DNA from: Jeotgalibacillus soli
GTDB taxonomy: Bacteria; Bacillota; Bacilli; Bacillales; Jeotgalibacillaceae
NCBI RefSeq assembly: GCF_000829435.1
Contig: NZ_JXRP01000006.1
Span: forward strand, 1 to 64,000
DNA length: 64,000 nt
Direction: 5' to 3'
Shown: one piece after another, positions 35,853-44,179 of the stretch
Numbering within the stretch: the stretch's first letter is position 1
Layout: the number at the start of each line of letters is the position of its first letter
Notes under the pieces: generated by a model
Told to the model about the DNA's origin: nothing
Databases searched by the model: none
The model's input: the letters and a program-made list of their open reading frames with translations, nothing else
Made by a program: the position numbers and the translations under genes

Positions 35853-36308
35853 TTATTTATCTCCATCAATTGTTTGAAGCTCATATTCAAAAGGTACTAC
35901 CTCGATATTATCAATACGCTCACCGGTTTCTTTTGAGTAGTAGGCGATCTCAACTTCGTCACCTGAGGAGGGATCGATCAGTTTTTTATAGCATTTCTGC
36001 AAGTTTTTACTGCCCCATATAATAAGGGAATTGAACACATGCTCAAGCTCCTCGCCCTTTGTTGTCAAAGTGTAGCGATAGCGGGGCGGGTGATCGGAAT
36101 ACAATTCAGACATGAGAAGTCCTTCTTCCTCCAAATATTTGAGCCGTTCGGATAAAAGATTGGAAGAAATGCCATCCAGTGATTTCTTGATGTTATTAAA
36201 CGTTGTTTGTCCGATGAGGATTTCATGGACAATTAATAATGTCCAGCGGTCTCCAATAATATTAAGAGATTGGGCAATATTACATGGCAAATTGTATCTT
36301 GGTTTCAT
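35853..36308 (-). CDS. HxlR family transcriptional regulator
   Basis: 151 aa winged helix: CNIAQSLNIIGDRWTLLIVHEI near residue 10, the recognition region NNIKKSLDGISSNLLSERLKYL and the wing YRYTLTTKGEELEHVF. Cys9 is N-terminal, in the same region as the redox-sensing Cys of YodB/HypR-type members; whether it senses is unknown. GGAGGG precedes the ATG. It is convergent with the importer and divergent from the DUF4242 operon, and probably controls both. Confidence 0.9.
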   Translation of the reverse strand: MKPRYNLPCNIAQSLNIIGDRWTLLIVHEILIGQTTFNNIKKSLDGISSNLLSERLKYLEEEGLLMSELYSDHPPRYRYTLTTKGEELEHVFNSLIIWGSKNLQKCYKKLIDPSSGDEVEIAYYSKETGERIDNIEVVPFEYELQTIDGDK

Positions 36309-36329
36309 AAATAAGTCCCTCCAGTGTGT

Positions 36330-36358
36330 ATTTTAATTTTACCATAATTATTTTGCAA
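36330..36358 (-). promoter_or_regulatory. promoter of the HxlR gene
   Basis: On the minus strand TTGCAA (36358-36353), 17-bp spacer, TAAAAT (36335-36330), 22 bases before the start codon. Back to back with the DUF4242 promoter. Confidence 0.5.
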
Positions 36359-36367
36359 TCATGTAGG

Positions 36368-36410
36368 TTGATTTTTTATACTAAGTATAATAAAATAACT
36401 TACAAGAAGT
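36368..36410 (+). promoter_or_regulatory. promoter of the DUF4242 operon with shared element
   Basis: TTGATT (36368-36373), 17-bp spacer, TAAAAT (36391-36396). AGTATAATAAAATAACTTA covers the -10 and matches the ABC operon element at 18 of 19 positions. Next to it ACTTACAAGAAGT is an inverted repeat, which in reverse (ACTTCTTGTAAGT) resembles the YodB-box TACTWTTTGNAAGTA of HxlR-family regulators. Confidence 0.6.
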
Positions 36411-36449
36411 ATCAATTTTCAAAAAAAAAAAAATAAGTGAGGGATTAAC

Positions 36450-36983
36450 ATGGGACTACATTTAATCGAATCATCATTAGCGGGTATCGTGTCAACGAAA
36501 GAAGAATTGGATCAAAAGGTAGAAGCACTTCAAGCGAAGCTGGCTGAAAGCGATTCAAGCCTGATCGAGCTTCAAGTATCAAAAGACTTTTCACGTTCTT
36601 TCTTTATTGTTGAAAGCGAGAACCAAAATGCAGCAACTGAAACATTGAAAGAAGCTGGCATTCCAGTTGACCTAGTAAAGGATGTTCGTCTTGTAGGTAA
36701 AGATCTTGAAGATGTTAAGAAGAGCACAGAGGTTGTGAACTATCTGGTAGAATGGAACTTACCAGAGGATTTAACAATGGATGCTTACTTGGACAGAAAG
36801 AAAACGAACTCTGTTCACTATGAAGAAGTACCAGAGGTAGCATTTTCAAGAACATATGTATGCGAAGATATGACCAAGTGCCTATGCTTCTACGATGCGC
36901 CAGATGAAGAAGCTGTAAAACGTGCGCGTCAAGCTGTTAAAGCGCCAATTGATGCGATTACTGAAATTCAATCAAACAAATAA
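36450..36983 (+). CDS. DUF4242 (SCO4226-like) protein, two-domain
   Basis: 177 aa. The C-terminal half (NYLVEWNLPEDLTMDAYLDR, YVCEDMTKCLCFYDAPDEEA, then AVKAPIDAITEI) matches the DUF4242 ferredoxin-like family, of which Streptomyces SCO4226 binds nickel. The N-terminal half (MGLHLIESSLAGIVSTKEEL, SFFIVESENQNAATETL, PVDLVKDVRLVG) seems to be a second, diverged copy of the same fold. GTGAGGGAT precedes the ATG. Followed after 27 bases by an acyl-CoA-dehydrogenase-like gene. Function unknown. Confidence 0.75.
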   Translation: MGLHLIESSLAGIVSTKEELDQKVEALQAKLAESDSSLIELQVSKDFSRSFFIVESENQNAATETLKEAGIPVDLVKDVRLVGKDLEDVKKSTEVVNYLVEWNLPEDLTMDAYLDRKKTNSVHYEEVPEVAFSRTYVCEDMTKCLCFYDAPDEEAVKRARQAVKAPIDAITEIQSNK

Positions 36984-37010
36984 TTGAAAAAAATAGCAGG
37001 AGTGGTTACC

Positions 37011-38075
37011 ATGGCAAAAAGCGGAGTGGATAAGAGCTCCACGCTTGAACAGTTAATCGAACAGGAATTAAAGCCTTATGTGAAAAAAATTGATGTGGAT
37101 GCTTTTTATGCGGAGAGCTTTTTAAAAAAGCTTGGTGAAGCTGGATTGCTATCTTCTGAAAACAAGTCACAAAAGGAACTTCTTTTAGATGAGATGCAAG
37201 TGGTAGAGGAAGTTTCAAAGATGTGCATGACTACCGCATTTTGTCTCTGGTGCCACCTTGCTGCATTAACGTATGTACGTAATACCGGCAATGAAGAATT
37301 AAAAAACAAACTGCTTCCTTCTCTCGAAAACGGCGAGGTGTTAGGTGCAACAGGCTTATCCAATCCGATGAAATATTATGCCGGACTTGAAAAGCTGCAT
37401 TTAAAAGCGAAGCCTGTAGAAGGCGGATATATCCTTTCGGGTATTCTGCCGTCTGTATCCAACCTTGGTGAAGATCATTGGTTTGGATTAATTGCCGGCG
37501 TGGATGAAAACAAACGAATTATGTGTTTCGTCCCGTGCAACGCTGAAGGATTAACACTGAAAGCGAAAGTGGACTATTTAGCGCTAAATGGAAGTGCGAC
37601 GTATGCTTGTACATTTAAAGATGTATTCATTTCTAACGAGTGGGTCTTATCTGAAAATGCCGATACGTTTGTTGAGAAAGTCCGGCCGGCTTTCATTTCA
37701 TATCAAATACCGCTTGGCCTTGGTGTAACGCAAGCTTCCATTTCTTCGATTGAAAAAGTCGGCCAAAAGCAAAACGGCTGCAATCGTTTCCTGCGTACGC
37801 AATCAGACGAGCTGCAGGAAAAAGAGCGCCAATTGCAAGGGAAAATAAAATCACTTTTTGATGGCGAAGAAGAAACACCGAATTGGAAAGAAATTTGCGG
37901 GGTGCGTCTTGAAGCTGCTTATTTAACGCTGCAGGCTGTACAGGCAAGCATGCTGCACAACGGGAGCGCCGGCTATATAAAAGACAGCGCACCATCCCGC
38001 AGACTGCGTGAAGCCTATTTTTTTGCTAATTTAACACCAACAGTTAAACATTTGGAAAAAGTGCTGAATGCTTAA
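37011..38075 (+). CDS. acyl-CoA dehydrogenase-like flavoprotein
   Basis: 354 aa from ATG 37011 (AGGAGTGG upstream; an in-frame TTG-like start at 36984 is less likely). The acyl-CoA-dehydrogenase fold is visible: helical N-terminus (LGEAGLL, VVEEVSKMCMTTAFCLWCH), the middle beta segment GATGLSNPMKYYAGLEKLHL, GGYILSGILPSVSNLG and GLIAGVD, and a shortened C-terminal helical part. The usual catalytic Glu is not obvious, and the C-terminal domain is short. It may act on a non-CoA substrate, as in the flavin-dependent desulfurisation or monooxygenase branch (DszC/SfnB). Inference only. Confidence 0.75.
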   Translation: MAKSGVDKSSTLEQLIEQELKPYVKKIDVDAFYAESFLKKLGEAGLLSSENKSQKELLLDEMQVVEEVSKMCMTTAFCLWCHLAALTYVRNTGNEELKNKLLPSLENGEVLGATGLSNPMKYYAGLEKLHLKAKPVEGGYILSGILPSVSNLGEDHWFGLIAGVDENKRIMCFVPCNAEGLTLKAKVDYLALNGSATYACTFKDVFISNEWVLSENADTFVEKVRPAFISYQIPLGLGVTQASISSIEKVGQKQNGCNRFLRTQSDELQEKERQLQGKIKSLFDGEEETPNWKEICGVRLEAAYLTLQAVQASMLHNGSAGYIKDSAPSRRLREAYFFANLTPTVKHLEKVLNA

Positions 38076-38083
38076 ATAATAAA

Positions 38084-38118
38084 TGATCTCAGACGTTGAG
38101 CTGGGGTCATTTTTTATT
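38084..38118 (+). terminator. terminator after the flavoprotein gene
   Basis: AATGATCTCAG / CTGGGGTCATT stem with G-T pairs, followed by six T residues. Confidence 0.75.
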
Positions 38119-38149
38119 TAAGGAGATAGCTTCATCCACGGCAATAATA

Positions 38150-38187
38150 CAAAAATCCACCGAGGCTTCTTTTCTTCGATGGATTTA
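38150..38187 (-). terminator. terminator of the M48-ankyrin gene
   Basis: Minus-strand stem AAATCCATCGA / TCGGTGGATTT followed by a T run. Confidence 0.75.
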
Positions 38188-38200
38188 CTAGTTTCTAAGA

Positions 38201-39547
38201 TTAATATTGATTTTCCAGCGCTTTCACAAAATCATCTTCGTTATCTACGCCAAGGAGGGAGAAGCCAGAGTCGCCTGCGCTATCCTCTATGCTAGGATCC
38301 GCTCCATAGTTATACAATAGCCTTGCGATATCATAATCTTCATTGAATAAGGCCTGTGCCAACGCGTTTGTGTATATATCCTCTGTGTTCGGATCGGCTC
38401 CTGCATCAAGCAGTGTTTCCGCAATTTCTGGATTGCCCATATAAATAGTATACATCAGGGCGGTACTGCCTTCAGTATCAGTTTCTTCCAAATCAGCACC
38501 AGATTCAATGAGGCTTTCTATTTCATTGACATCCTCGAGATTAACGGCCTCCATAAGAGGTGTTAACCCCATACCCGTTGTATCATAGTCTTCAAAATCA
38601 GCCATTTCATCATAAGAATCATCGTAGCCATCTGCAAAAGAAGTGTCATCCAGCCAATCACTCCCTGCCAGAAGAGAGCCATAAACTACTCCGCTAAGTG
38701 TCATGCTGATTAAAACAGCAATATACGCGCCAAAAACACCACCGAAAAGCAATCCAGCGCCGAGTACAATTTTACCGTTGTTTGGGAAGTACAGCGGAGT
38801 GCCTTCCACTTTCATAAAATGGCCGACAGCTTGAATACGTTTTGGCAAGCGGGGGTGAGTGGACAATACCTCACTTAACCACACTGCACCGTTTGATTCT
38901 GTTTGAATTTGCTGCAGGTACGCATCCTCGTTAACCTCACGATAAAGCACTTTGCCGATACCTAAGATGGTTAAAGCACGTTTTGCTGCCGGACCATTTT
39001 GAATTATGTAAGCAGCTTCGCGATCGCACGTGTACTCACATGCACGGCTATAGGCTTGTGAAAGAAATGGGATAAACTGAGCTGGCATAATCAGAATGTT
39101 TTTCCACACATGTCGTCGTTTAATATGAGACAGCTCATGGGCGATAATAAAATCCAGCTCATCTTTTCCTTCCTGACGTGCAAGCTCAAAAACCTCAGAA
39201 TAAATAACTACCATATTGCGTCCGAAGAAGCGGGTAGCAAACGCATTTAAAGCACCTTCAGAGTGTACGACGAAAACTTCTGGTACATTCTTTAAGCCCA
39301 TTTTATTTGAAAGCTCAATAACCCGTTCATAAACATCCGGAAACTGCTGTTCATTGATCCGGACTCCATTTCCGCGAATTGAACCCAGCATAAGAGCATT
39401 AACATACAGCAGCACTACAAGAAGAGCTAAAGCAATTCCTATCCCTATAATGGAAATAAGAGCAATAATATAAATAATTCCGCTAAAAATAGCAGCCAGC
39501 ACAAAATAAAGGGTTTCGCGCTCGGATGTTAATGATGAATGGTTCAT
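38201..39547 (-). CDS. M48 metallopeptidase with C-terminal ankyrin repeats
   Basis: 448 aa from ATG 39547 (AGGAGG upstream); a longer frame to 39586 is not supported. Two membrane helices (residues 15-55), then an M48 zinc protease domain with HELSH (His137, Glu138, His141) and the third ligand Glu171 in RACEYTCDREA. Further hydrophobic segments follow near residues 270-300, then about three ankyrin repeats (TPLMEAVNLEDVNEIESLIE, GSTALMYTIYMGNPEIAETL, NALAQALFNEDYDIARLLYN). HtpX-like membrane protein quality control is the likely setting; the ankyrin fusion is unusual. Confidence 0.88.
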   Translation of the reverse strand: MNHSSLTSERETLYFVLAAIFSGIIYIIALISIIGIGIALALLVVLLYVNALMLGSIRGNGVRINEQQFPDVYERVIELSNKMGLKNVPEVFVVHSEGALNAFATRFFGRNMVVIYSEVFELARQEGKDELDFIIAHELSHIKRRHVWKNILIMPAQFIPFLSQAYSRACEYTCDREAAYIIQNGPAAKRALTILGIGKVLYREVNEDAYLQQIQTESNGAVWLSEVLSTHPRLPKRIQAVGHFMKVEGTPLYFPNNGKIVLGAGLLFGGVFGAYIAVLISMTLSGVVYGSLLAGSDWLDDTSFADGYDDSYDEMADFEDYDTTGMGLTPLMEAVNLEDVNEIESLIESGADLEETDTEGSTALMYTIYMGNPEIAETLLDAGADPNTEDIYTNALAQALFNEDYDIARLLYNYGADPSIEDSAGDSGFSLLGVDNEDDFVKALENQY

Positions 39548-39751
39548 TCCAAATTCCTCCTGATATTGCTTGTATTTTACATACATTACTAAATTTATAG
39601 GAGGAAACTCGTGTAGTCAATCAAATATTTTGATAGTGATGAGAGTAGGAGGTTATCCGAGTTCACTGATGGATGATCAACATTAGATAGCGTTTTATCT
39701 GCGTTTACCGATTTTTTTCGCTCTTTGGAACTTTTGAATGATCCTTTGCAT

Positions 39752-39781
39752 AAAAAAGAGTGCCAATCAAGACACTCTCTT
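39752..39781 (-). terminator. terminator of the ABC scar locus
   Basis: Minus-strand stem GAGAGTGTC / GGCACTCTTTT with a T run, just after the FtsX fragment stop. Confidence 0.75.
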
Positions 39782-39791
39782 AATCTTATAT

Positions 39792-40489
39792 TTACACTTC
39801 TCGTCTCATCGCCTTCAACACAGTAATTTCAGTTGCTCTCTTCGTTGGGCGCAAGCCAGATAATACGGTAACGACAAGGCAAATGCCGACTGGGATCACA
39901 ACAAGGCTCCACGGAATGGAAGAAAACTGCAATCCTGCAGGCAGCTCTTCCTGAAAAGCGGCTTCGAGGATCATCGGCAGTGCGAAATTCACCAGAATGC
40001 TGACACCATAAGCGGTAAAGGTTCCAACAAATGCCCCAATTAATCCGATATAGCTGCTTTCCAGCAAGAAGATTCGTTTAATCACACGCGGGTTTGCACC
40101 GATTGCTTTCATAATGCCGATATCGGATCGGGCGCACGTTCAGTTACGGCCATCGTCATGGTGTTATAGATGCCGATGGATGCTATCAAAATAGCGATCG
40201 TTCCAATTAAAACAAGTCCTGCTTTAAAAATCATATAGAGCATGTTGATTTATTCCACTTCGCTAACAACTGAGTAGGTGGCATAGTTTGCCTCCTCCAG
40301 TTGGTCTGATACTCCCTTTACGGCTTCCAAATTGTTTGCATAAACGATGACTTCCTCATACGTGGCTGCAGTCGTTTCCGACAATTCTTCGGGTTCAGCA
40401 AGCACTTCTTTTATTGTTCCAGTATTTGTTGTTTTATTTCCTTTCTTTCCGAGTGTGAAATCGTGGCTAAGCTGTTTTACTTCAATCAT
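39792..40489 (-). pseudogene. fusion scar: ABC ATPase start joined to FtsX-type permease end
   Basis: The minus strand starts at 40489 as MIEVKQLSHDFTLGKKGNKT, the beginning of a LolD/MacB-type ATPase, then passes into a permease periplasmic segment (EEVIVYANNLEAVKGVSDQL). A stop at 40250 is followed in phase by INMLYMIFKAGLVLIGTIAI, NTMTMAVTERAPD, then a 5-base tandem duplication (ATCGG twice on plus, 40123-40132) shifts the frame into DIGIMKAIGANPRVIKRIFL and the FtsX end to 39792. A large deletion plus two later lesions. Confidence 0.75.
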
Positions 40490-40519
40490 AATGGCTCTAC
40501 CTTATTTAAAATGGGCATA

Positions 40520-40565
40520 AAAAAAGACGGAATTCAGCCGTTATCAGAACGTAGAATTCCATCCG
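40520..40565 (-). terminator. terminator of the ytr-like operon
   Basis: Minus-strand stem CGGATGGAATTC / GAATTCCGTCT followed by seven T residues. Confidence 0.8.
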
Positions 40566-40576
40566 GTTTTAAAGAA

Positions 40577-42541
40577 TCAACGCAGCGGCAATGCTTCAGC
40601 TACAAAATCAGGGACATCCTCCGCATCGAATCCAAGGATAAAATGCTGGGGTTTGCCTTCAGCCGGAATGACAATCGTGTAGTCACTGTAATAGCCCTGT
40701 TGCCCCACCTCAAGAAGGATTTCAATCTGTGCGGGGTCCATCGTGACAAAATTTGGTTCAGGCAGCTGGTCAAGATCTGCCATCCCGTAGACGACATTAT
40801 CAATCTCCATTCGATTTTCCTCGTTAAAGGTAGGGATAACGATTGCGGACTCAATATTTTCCGGCAGCATCAATCCTGTTGCAAAGCCATTTTCCTTCAT
40901 CCATTCAATTGTATTGGTATAGTCTGAATAGATGGGAAGTACAAGCGATGAATGCTCGTCACGTGATAAAATAATTTCTCCTATATAGTTATAGCTGCCG
41001 TAAGAAAAGAGAGCACGGCTTGGTACAGTAAATACGTCTTTTTTCATTTCGGCTAATAGTTCATCAATATTGTCCAAATCTGTGATTCGATCTGCTGTAT
41101 ATCCCGTTGGGTCGAATACTTCGGCATAAAGAATATCAGCATCACGATCTGCAAAGAAAACAGGTTCAGTTTTTCGTTTAAACTCTTCATTATTTCGCAG
41201 TTCTTCTGTTAACTGGTCCAATGTATCGTAATCAACACGATATTCACGGCTAAGTGTATTGCCGTTTCCCAAGGTATACTTTATGGAGATCGCTTCTAAA
41301 TCGTGGCGAAACGTCTGTCCTTCATTAATAAGCGCCTCATGAAGAGCCATTACTTGATTGATTGTCTCTTCGTCTGTCAATCCTTCCATTGGCGGCTGTT
41401 CGCCCGTGTAAGGGTTATGGACAACAATAGAAGCGACTTCATCTGCGTCCGGCAGCTTGTTTTCATAAAAGCCAGCAATAAAGCTTGCAGGAATTAATAA
41501 GAGTGCAAGGGCCGCCAGATAACTAACAAATCCTTTCCATGGCCATGACAATCGCAGTGTTTTTTGAAGAATCATCTGCAAAATGGTGTACCCAATAAAG
41601 GCGCCAATTAAGTATCCAATGAAGGACCAAACAACGCTTCCTTGCTGAATTTCGCTAAAATAAAAACCGCTGATCAGCATCACAAATAGCGTCAGCCCAA
41701 AAAGAAATACGTAACGGAAGAAAGGGAAAACGATGGATTGATCGGTTGCTTCCGTTGGTCTTTTTGCATAAGCAATATATGATATCAAAACAAGTGCAGC
41801 TGCGAGCAATGTGTAAATCCCATACTCCAACAAAGTAAATGGATCATAATTTAATTCAGCCAGCCGGACGAAGAAAATCCCTTTTGTCAAAAGCTCCTCT
41901 GTATAGGCAGTTAATGCGAGCCCGTTCACATAATACTGGGCATTAACTAGTAAGAGGGAAATCATGACTGCAGGAAGGACGATGATTAAATAGGTCAATC
42001 CTCCATGAAGCAAGCTGCTTCCGACAAACATGCCAACAGTGATTGTTACGATAAACATAAAGAGAACAATGAAAAAAGATACACCCAGCCAGACTAGGAT
42101 CTCAATCCAGGAATAAAAGGTCACTTTGATAAATGGACGTAAAATAGCTGTCAGTATAGCAGTTGTCAATAACGGGATAAAAAGTGATGCAATCCCAATT
42201 AAATAGCTATGCGATAAGATGGACTGGCGGGTAAAGGGAAGACTGTGCATAAAATCAGTAGCCGCTTTATTAGATGTGTAGTTCACAAGAATAATGCCGA
42301 GTAATACTGGAAATGTAGCGAATGCTACTAATTGAAACGGAAATGAAAAAGCGAATAGATGGTTAAAATCTGTCGTTGGACGATAAAATTCACTCGGATC
42401 TTGTATCGATAAGCTGTTAATTAAAATACTGAGCGGAAGCATAATAATCAATGCCAGTGTAAAAAAGATTGCGATCCATAAAATTGAGCGTGCCTGCTGC
42501 TGAAAAAGGCCTTTATTCAACGATAAGATTCCGGATTTCAT
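40577..42541 (-). CDS. ABC transporter permease with DUF6449-like C-terminal domain
   Basis: 654 aa from ATG 42541 (AGGAGG 8 bases before it). The N-terminal ~330 residues hold about eight to ten hydrophobic segments; the C-terminal half is a hydrophilic extracellular domain (IVVHNPYTGEQPPMEGLTDE, ADILYAEVFDP). This layout fits permeases of YtrB-linked transporters in bacilli. It overlaps the ATPase gene by 29 bases, and a GntR gene precedes both. Likely an antibiotic- or envelope-stress exporter; substrate unknown. Confidence 0.82.
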   Translation of the reverse strand: MKSGILSLNKGLFQQQARSILWIAIFFTLALIIMLPLSILINSLSIQDPSEFYRPTTDFNHLFAFSFPFQLVAFATFPVLLGIILVNYTSNKAATDFMHSLPFTRQSILSHSYLIGIASLFIPLLTTAILTAILRPFIKVTFYSWIEILVWLGVSFFIVLFMFIVTITVGMFVGSSLLHGGLTYLIIVLPAVMISLLLVNAQYYVNGLALTAYTEELLTKGIFFVRLAELNYDPFTLLEYGIYTLLAAALVLISYIAYAKRPTEATDQSIVFPFFRYVFLFGLTLFVMLISGFYFSEIQQGSVVWSFIGYLIGAFIGYTILQMILQKTLRLSWPWKGFVSYLAALALLLIPASFIAGFYENKLPDADEVASIVVHNPYTGEQPPMEGLTDEETINQVMALHEALINEGQTFRHDLEAISIKYTLGNGNTLSREYRVDYDTLDQLTEELRNNEEFKRKTEPVFFADRDADILYAEVFDPTGYTADRITDLDNIDELLAEMKKDVFTVPSRALFSYGSYNYIGEIILSRDEHSSLVLPIYSDYTNTIEWMKENGFATGLMLPENIESAIVIPTFNEENRMEIDNVVYGMADLDQLPEPNFVTMDPAQIEILLEVGQQGYYSDYTIVIPAEGKPQHFILGFDAEDVPDFVAEALPLR

Positions 42542-43415
42542 AGCCGACACCTCCTAATTCGTAGATGAAAATTTCTTCAAGCGTTAATGGCAAAAGATCA
42601 AAAATAGCCGGGTTATAGGATTCTACGTAATCTGAAATTTCTCCCACACTCCCTTTGACAATACAAAGAAGGACACTCCCGCGCTTTTCGTAGTGAAGAA
42701 CATTCAGACCGTCCAAAAATGATTTATCCGGAACGACACGAAAAGCAATTTGCAGCTTATGAATATCCGTTTTCAATTCATCCATATCCCGTTCGAAAAG
42801 AAGTGTTCCTTTGTGCATAATTCCCACATAATCGCAGAAATCCTCCATTTCACGAAGGTTGTGAGAGGATACAAGAAGGGTTAATCCGCGATCTGCTACG
42901 TCTTGTAAAATAAGATTCTTCATTTGCTGCCGCACAACCGGATCCAGTCCGTCAAACGGCTCATCCAAAATCATCACTTCCGGCATCGTTGATAAGGATA
43001 GGATAAAAGATGCCTGACGCTGCATCCCTTTTGACATACGGTTCAGCTTTTTATTTGGATCCATTTTAAAATGGTCCGTTATTTGCTTGAAGCGATTCGA
43101 ATTCCAGTGTGTATAGACCTGCTCGTAAAAAGCAGCCATATTGTTGAGCGATGTTTGGTGCAAAAAATAGGGCTGATCAGGAATAAACAATACACGTTGC
43201 TTTGTGTCAGGCACTTCATAAATCGGCTGATTATTAATTGTGATTTTTCCCTGATCCTGCTTGTAGATCCCTGCTAGCATTTTTAGTAATGTCGTTTTCC
43301 CGGCACCGTTTGACCCGAGCAGACCGTAAATCGAACCTCTTTGCACATGAAGGGTGAGATTTGAGACCGCTTGAAGATCCTCAAATCGTTTGTCAACAGC
43401 TGTCGCCTTGATCAT
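42513..43415 (-). CDS. ABC transporter ATP-binding protein, YtrB-like
   Basis: 300 aa. Walker A LLGSNGAGKTT near residue 35; the signature is degenerate (MSKGMQRQ instead of LSGGQ); Walker B VMILDEPFDGLDP and the H-loop SSHN are present. The C-terminal extension is typical of exporter-type ATPases. Overlaps the GntR gene by 4 bases and the permease by 29, so all three are coupled. Confidence 0.9.
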   Translation of the reverse strand: MIKATAVDKRFEDLQAVSNLTLHVQRGSIYGLLGSNGAGKTTLLKMLAGIYKQDQGKITINNQPIYEVPDTKQRVLFIPDQPYFLHQTSLNNMAAFYEQVYTHWNSNRFKQITDHFKMDPNKKLNRMSKGMQRQASFILSLSTMPEVMILDEPFDGLDPVVRQQMKNLILQDVADRGLTLLVSSHNLREMEDFCDYVGIMHKGTLLFERDMDELKTDIHKLQIAFRVVPDKSFLDGLNVLHYEKRGSVLLCIVKGSVGEISDYVESYNPAIFDLLPLTLEEIFIYELGGVGYEIRNLIVE

Positions 43416-43801
43416 TGTGAATCCTCCCTCTCCGCAACTTTAATGGAGTTTACCAAATGAATGATTTCTTCTTTTGAACCGCCTAAAAACAATATCTCAC
43501 TGATAATTTTCTCAAGATCCTTTTTCAGCATCTCCAATCGCTCCTTATTCGCATCAATCTGGAATGGTGCAACAAAGCTTCCCTTGCCAGGAATTGAATA
43601 AATAAATCCTTCACGCTCCAGCTCCCGATACGCTTTTTGAATCGTATTCGGATTAATCGTCAGCTCCTGCGCCAGTGACCTCACAGAAGGCAGTTGATCC
43701 TCCTGCTTCAGCACCTCATGCATCATCAACGTCTTAAGCTTATCCATCAGCTGCTCATAAATTGGGACCCGGCTTCTCGTATCTAACGTAAACATCCGCA
43801 C
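43412..43801 (-). CDS. GntR family regulator, YtrA subfamily
   Basis: 129 aa: winged helix VPIYEQLMDKLKTLMMHEVL, LPSVRSLAQELTINPNTIQK, YRELEREGFIYSIPGKGSFV, then a short helical tail, as in YtrA regulators that control their own ABC operon. GAGGG precedes the ATG. A perfect palindrome in the promoter just upstream is its likely operator. Confidence 0.93.
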   Translation of the reverse strand: MRMFTLDTRSRVPIYEQLMDKLKTLMMHEVLKQEDQLPSVRSLAQELTINPNTIQKAYRELEREGFIYSIPGKGSFVAPFQIDANKERLEMLKKDLEKIISEILFLGGSKEEIIHLVNSIKVAEREDSQ

Positions 43802-43820
43802 CCTCCTCTCAAAGTGTTCT

Positions 43821-43862
43821 AACTGTATTAATTAATATAATACAGTTAATACGGTTGGTCAA
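43821..43862 (-). promoter_or_regulatory. promoter and palindromic operator of the gntR-ABC operon
   Basis: AACTGTATTA (43821-43830) and TAATACAGTT (43838-43847) form a perfect 10-bp inverted repeat. On the minus strand TTGACC (43862-43857), 17-bp spacer, TATATT (43839-43834) forms a good sigma-A promoter whose -10 lies inside the palindrome, so a bound regulator would block it. Confidence 0.8.
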
Positions 43863-43910
43863 TACTATATTTGGAATTTTTAGTTTGGTTGTGGAAAATG
43901 AGGGAAGTGG

Positions 43911-44100
43911 TGTAATCGAAGCCTGTGGGCAGTTAATCGAAATTCGAGTAGTGTTTATCGAAGTTTAGGAGGTTAAAAAAGTTAGCAAGTAGTTAATCGA
44001 AGTTCACGGGTAATTTATCGAAGCTTAAAGTAGATTTATCGAAGTTCGACACACTTTTACCGAAGATCAGCCCCCGTTTATCCGCACTTCAGGACTATCC
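43911..44100 (+). repeat. 22-bp-period intergenic repeat, locus B (about 8 units)
   Basis: Successive units of 20-25 bases: TAATCGAAGCC, TTAATCGAAATTC, TTTATCGAAGTTT, TTAATCGAAGTTC, TTTATCGAAGCTT, TTTATCGAAGTTC, TTTTACCGAAGATC, TTTATCCGCACTTC. One longer gap (about 38 bases) lies between units three and four. No coding frame fits. Confidence 0.7.
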
Positions 44101-44108
44101 GCCAGCAC

Positions 44109-44131
44109 AAAAAAGCCGTGCACATGCACGA
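44109..44131 (-). terminator. minus-strand terminator
   Basis: CGTGCA-TG-TGCACG hairpin followed on the minus strand by GCTTTTTTG. It is placed to end the small minus-strand gene at 44180-44307. Confidence 0.7.
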
Positions 44132-44179
44132 CTATTCCGGTTAAAATCGCTAATTTTCAAAAGGACTAATGTATATTTT

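Noticed and set aside
43911..44100. CRISPR array
   Set aside because: Units are degenerate, only about 22 bases including any spacer, and no cas genes are near.
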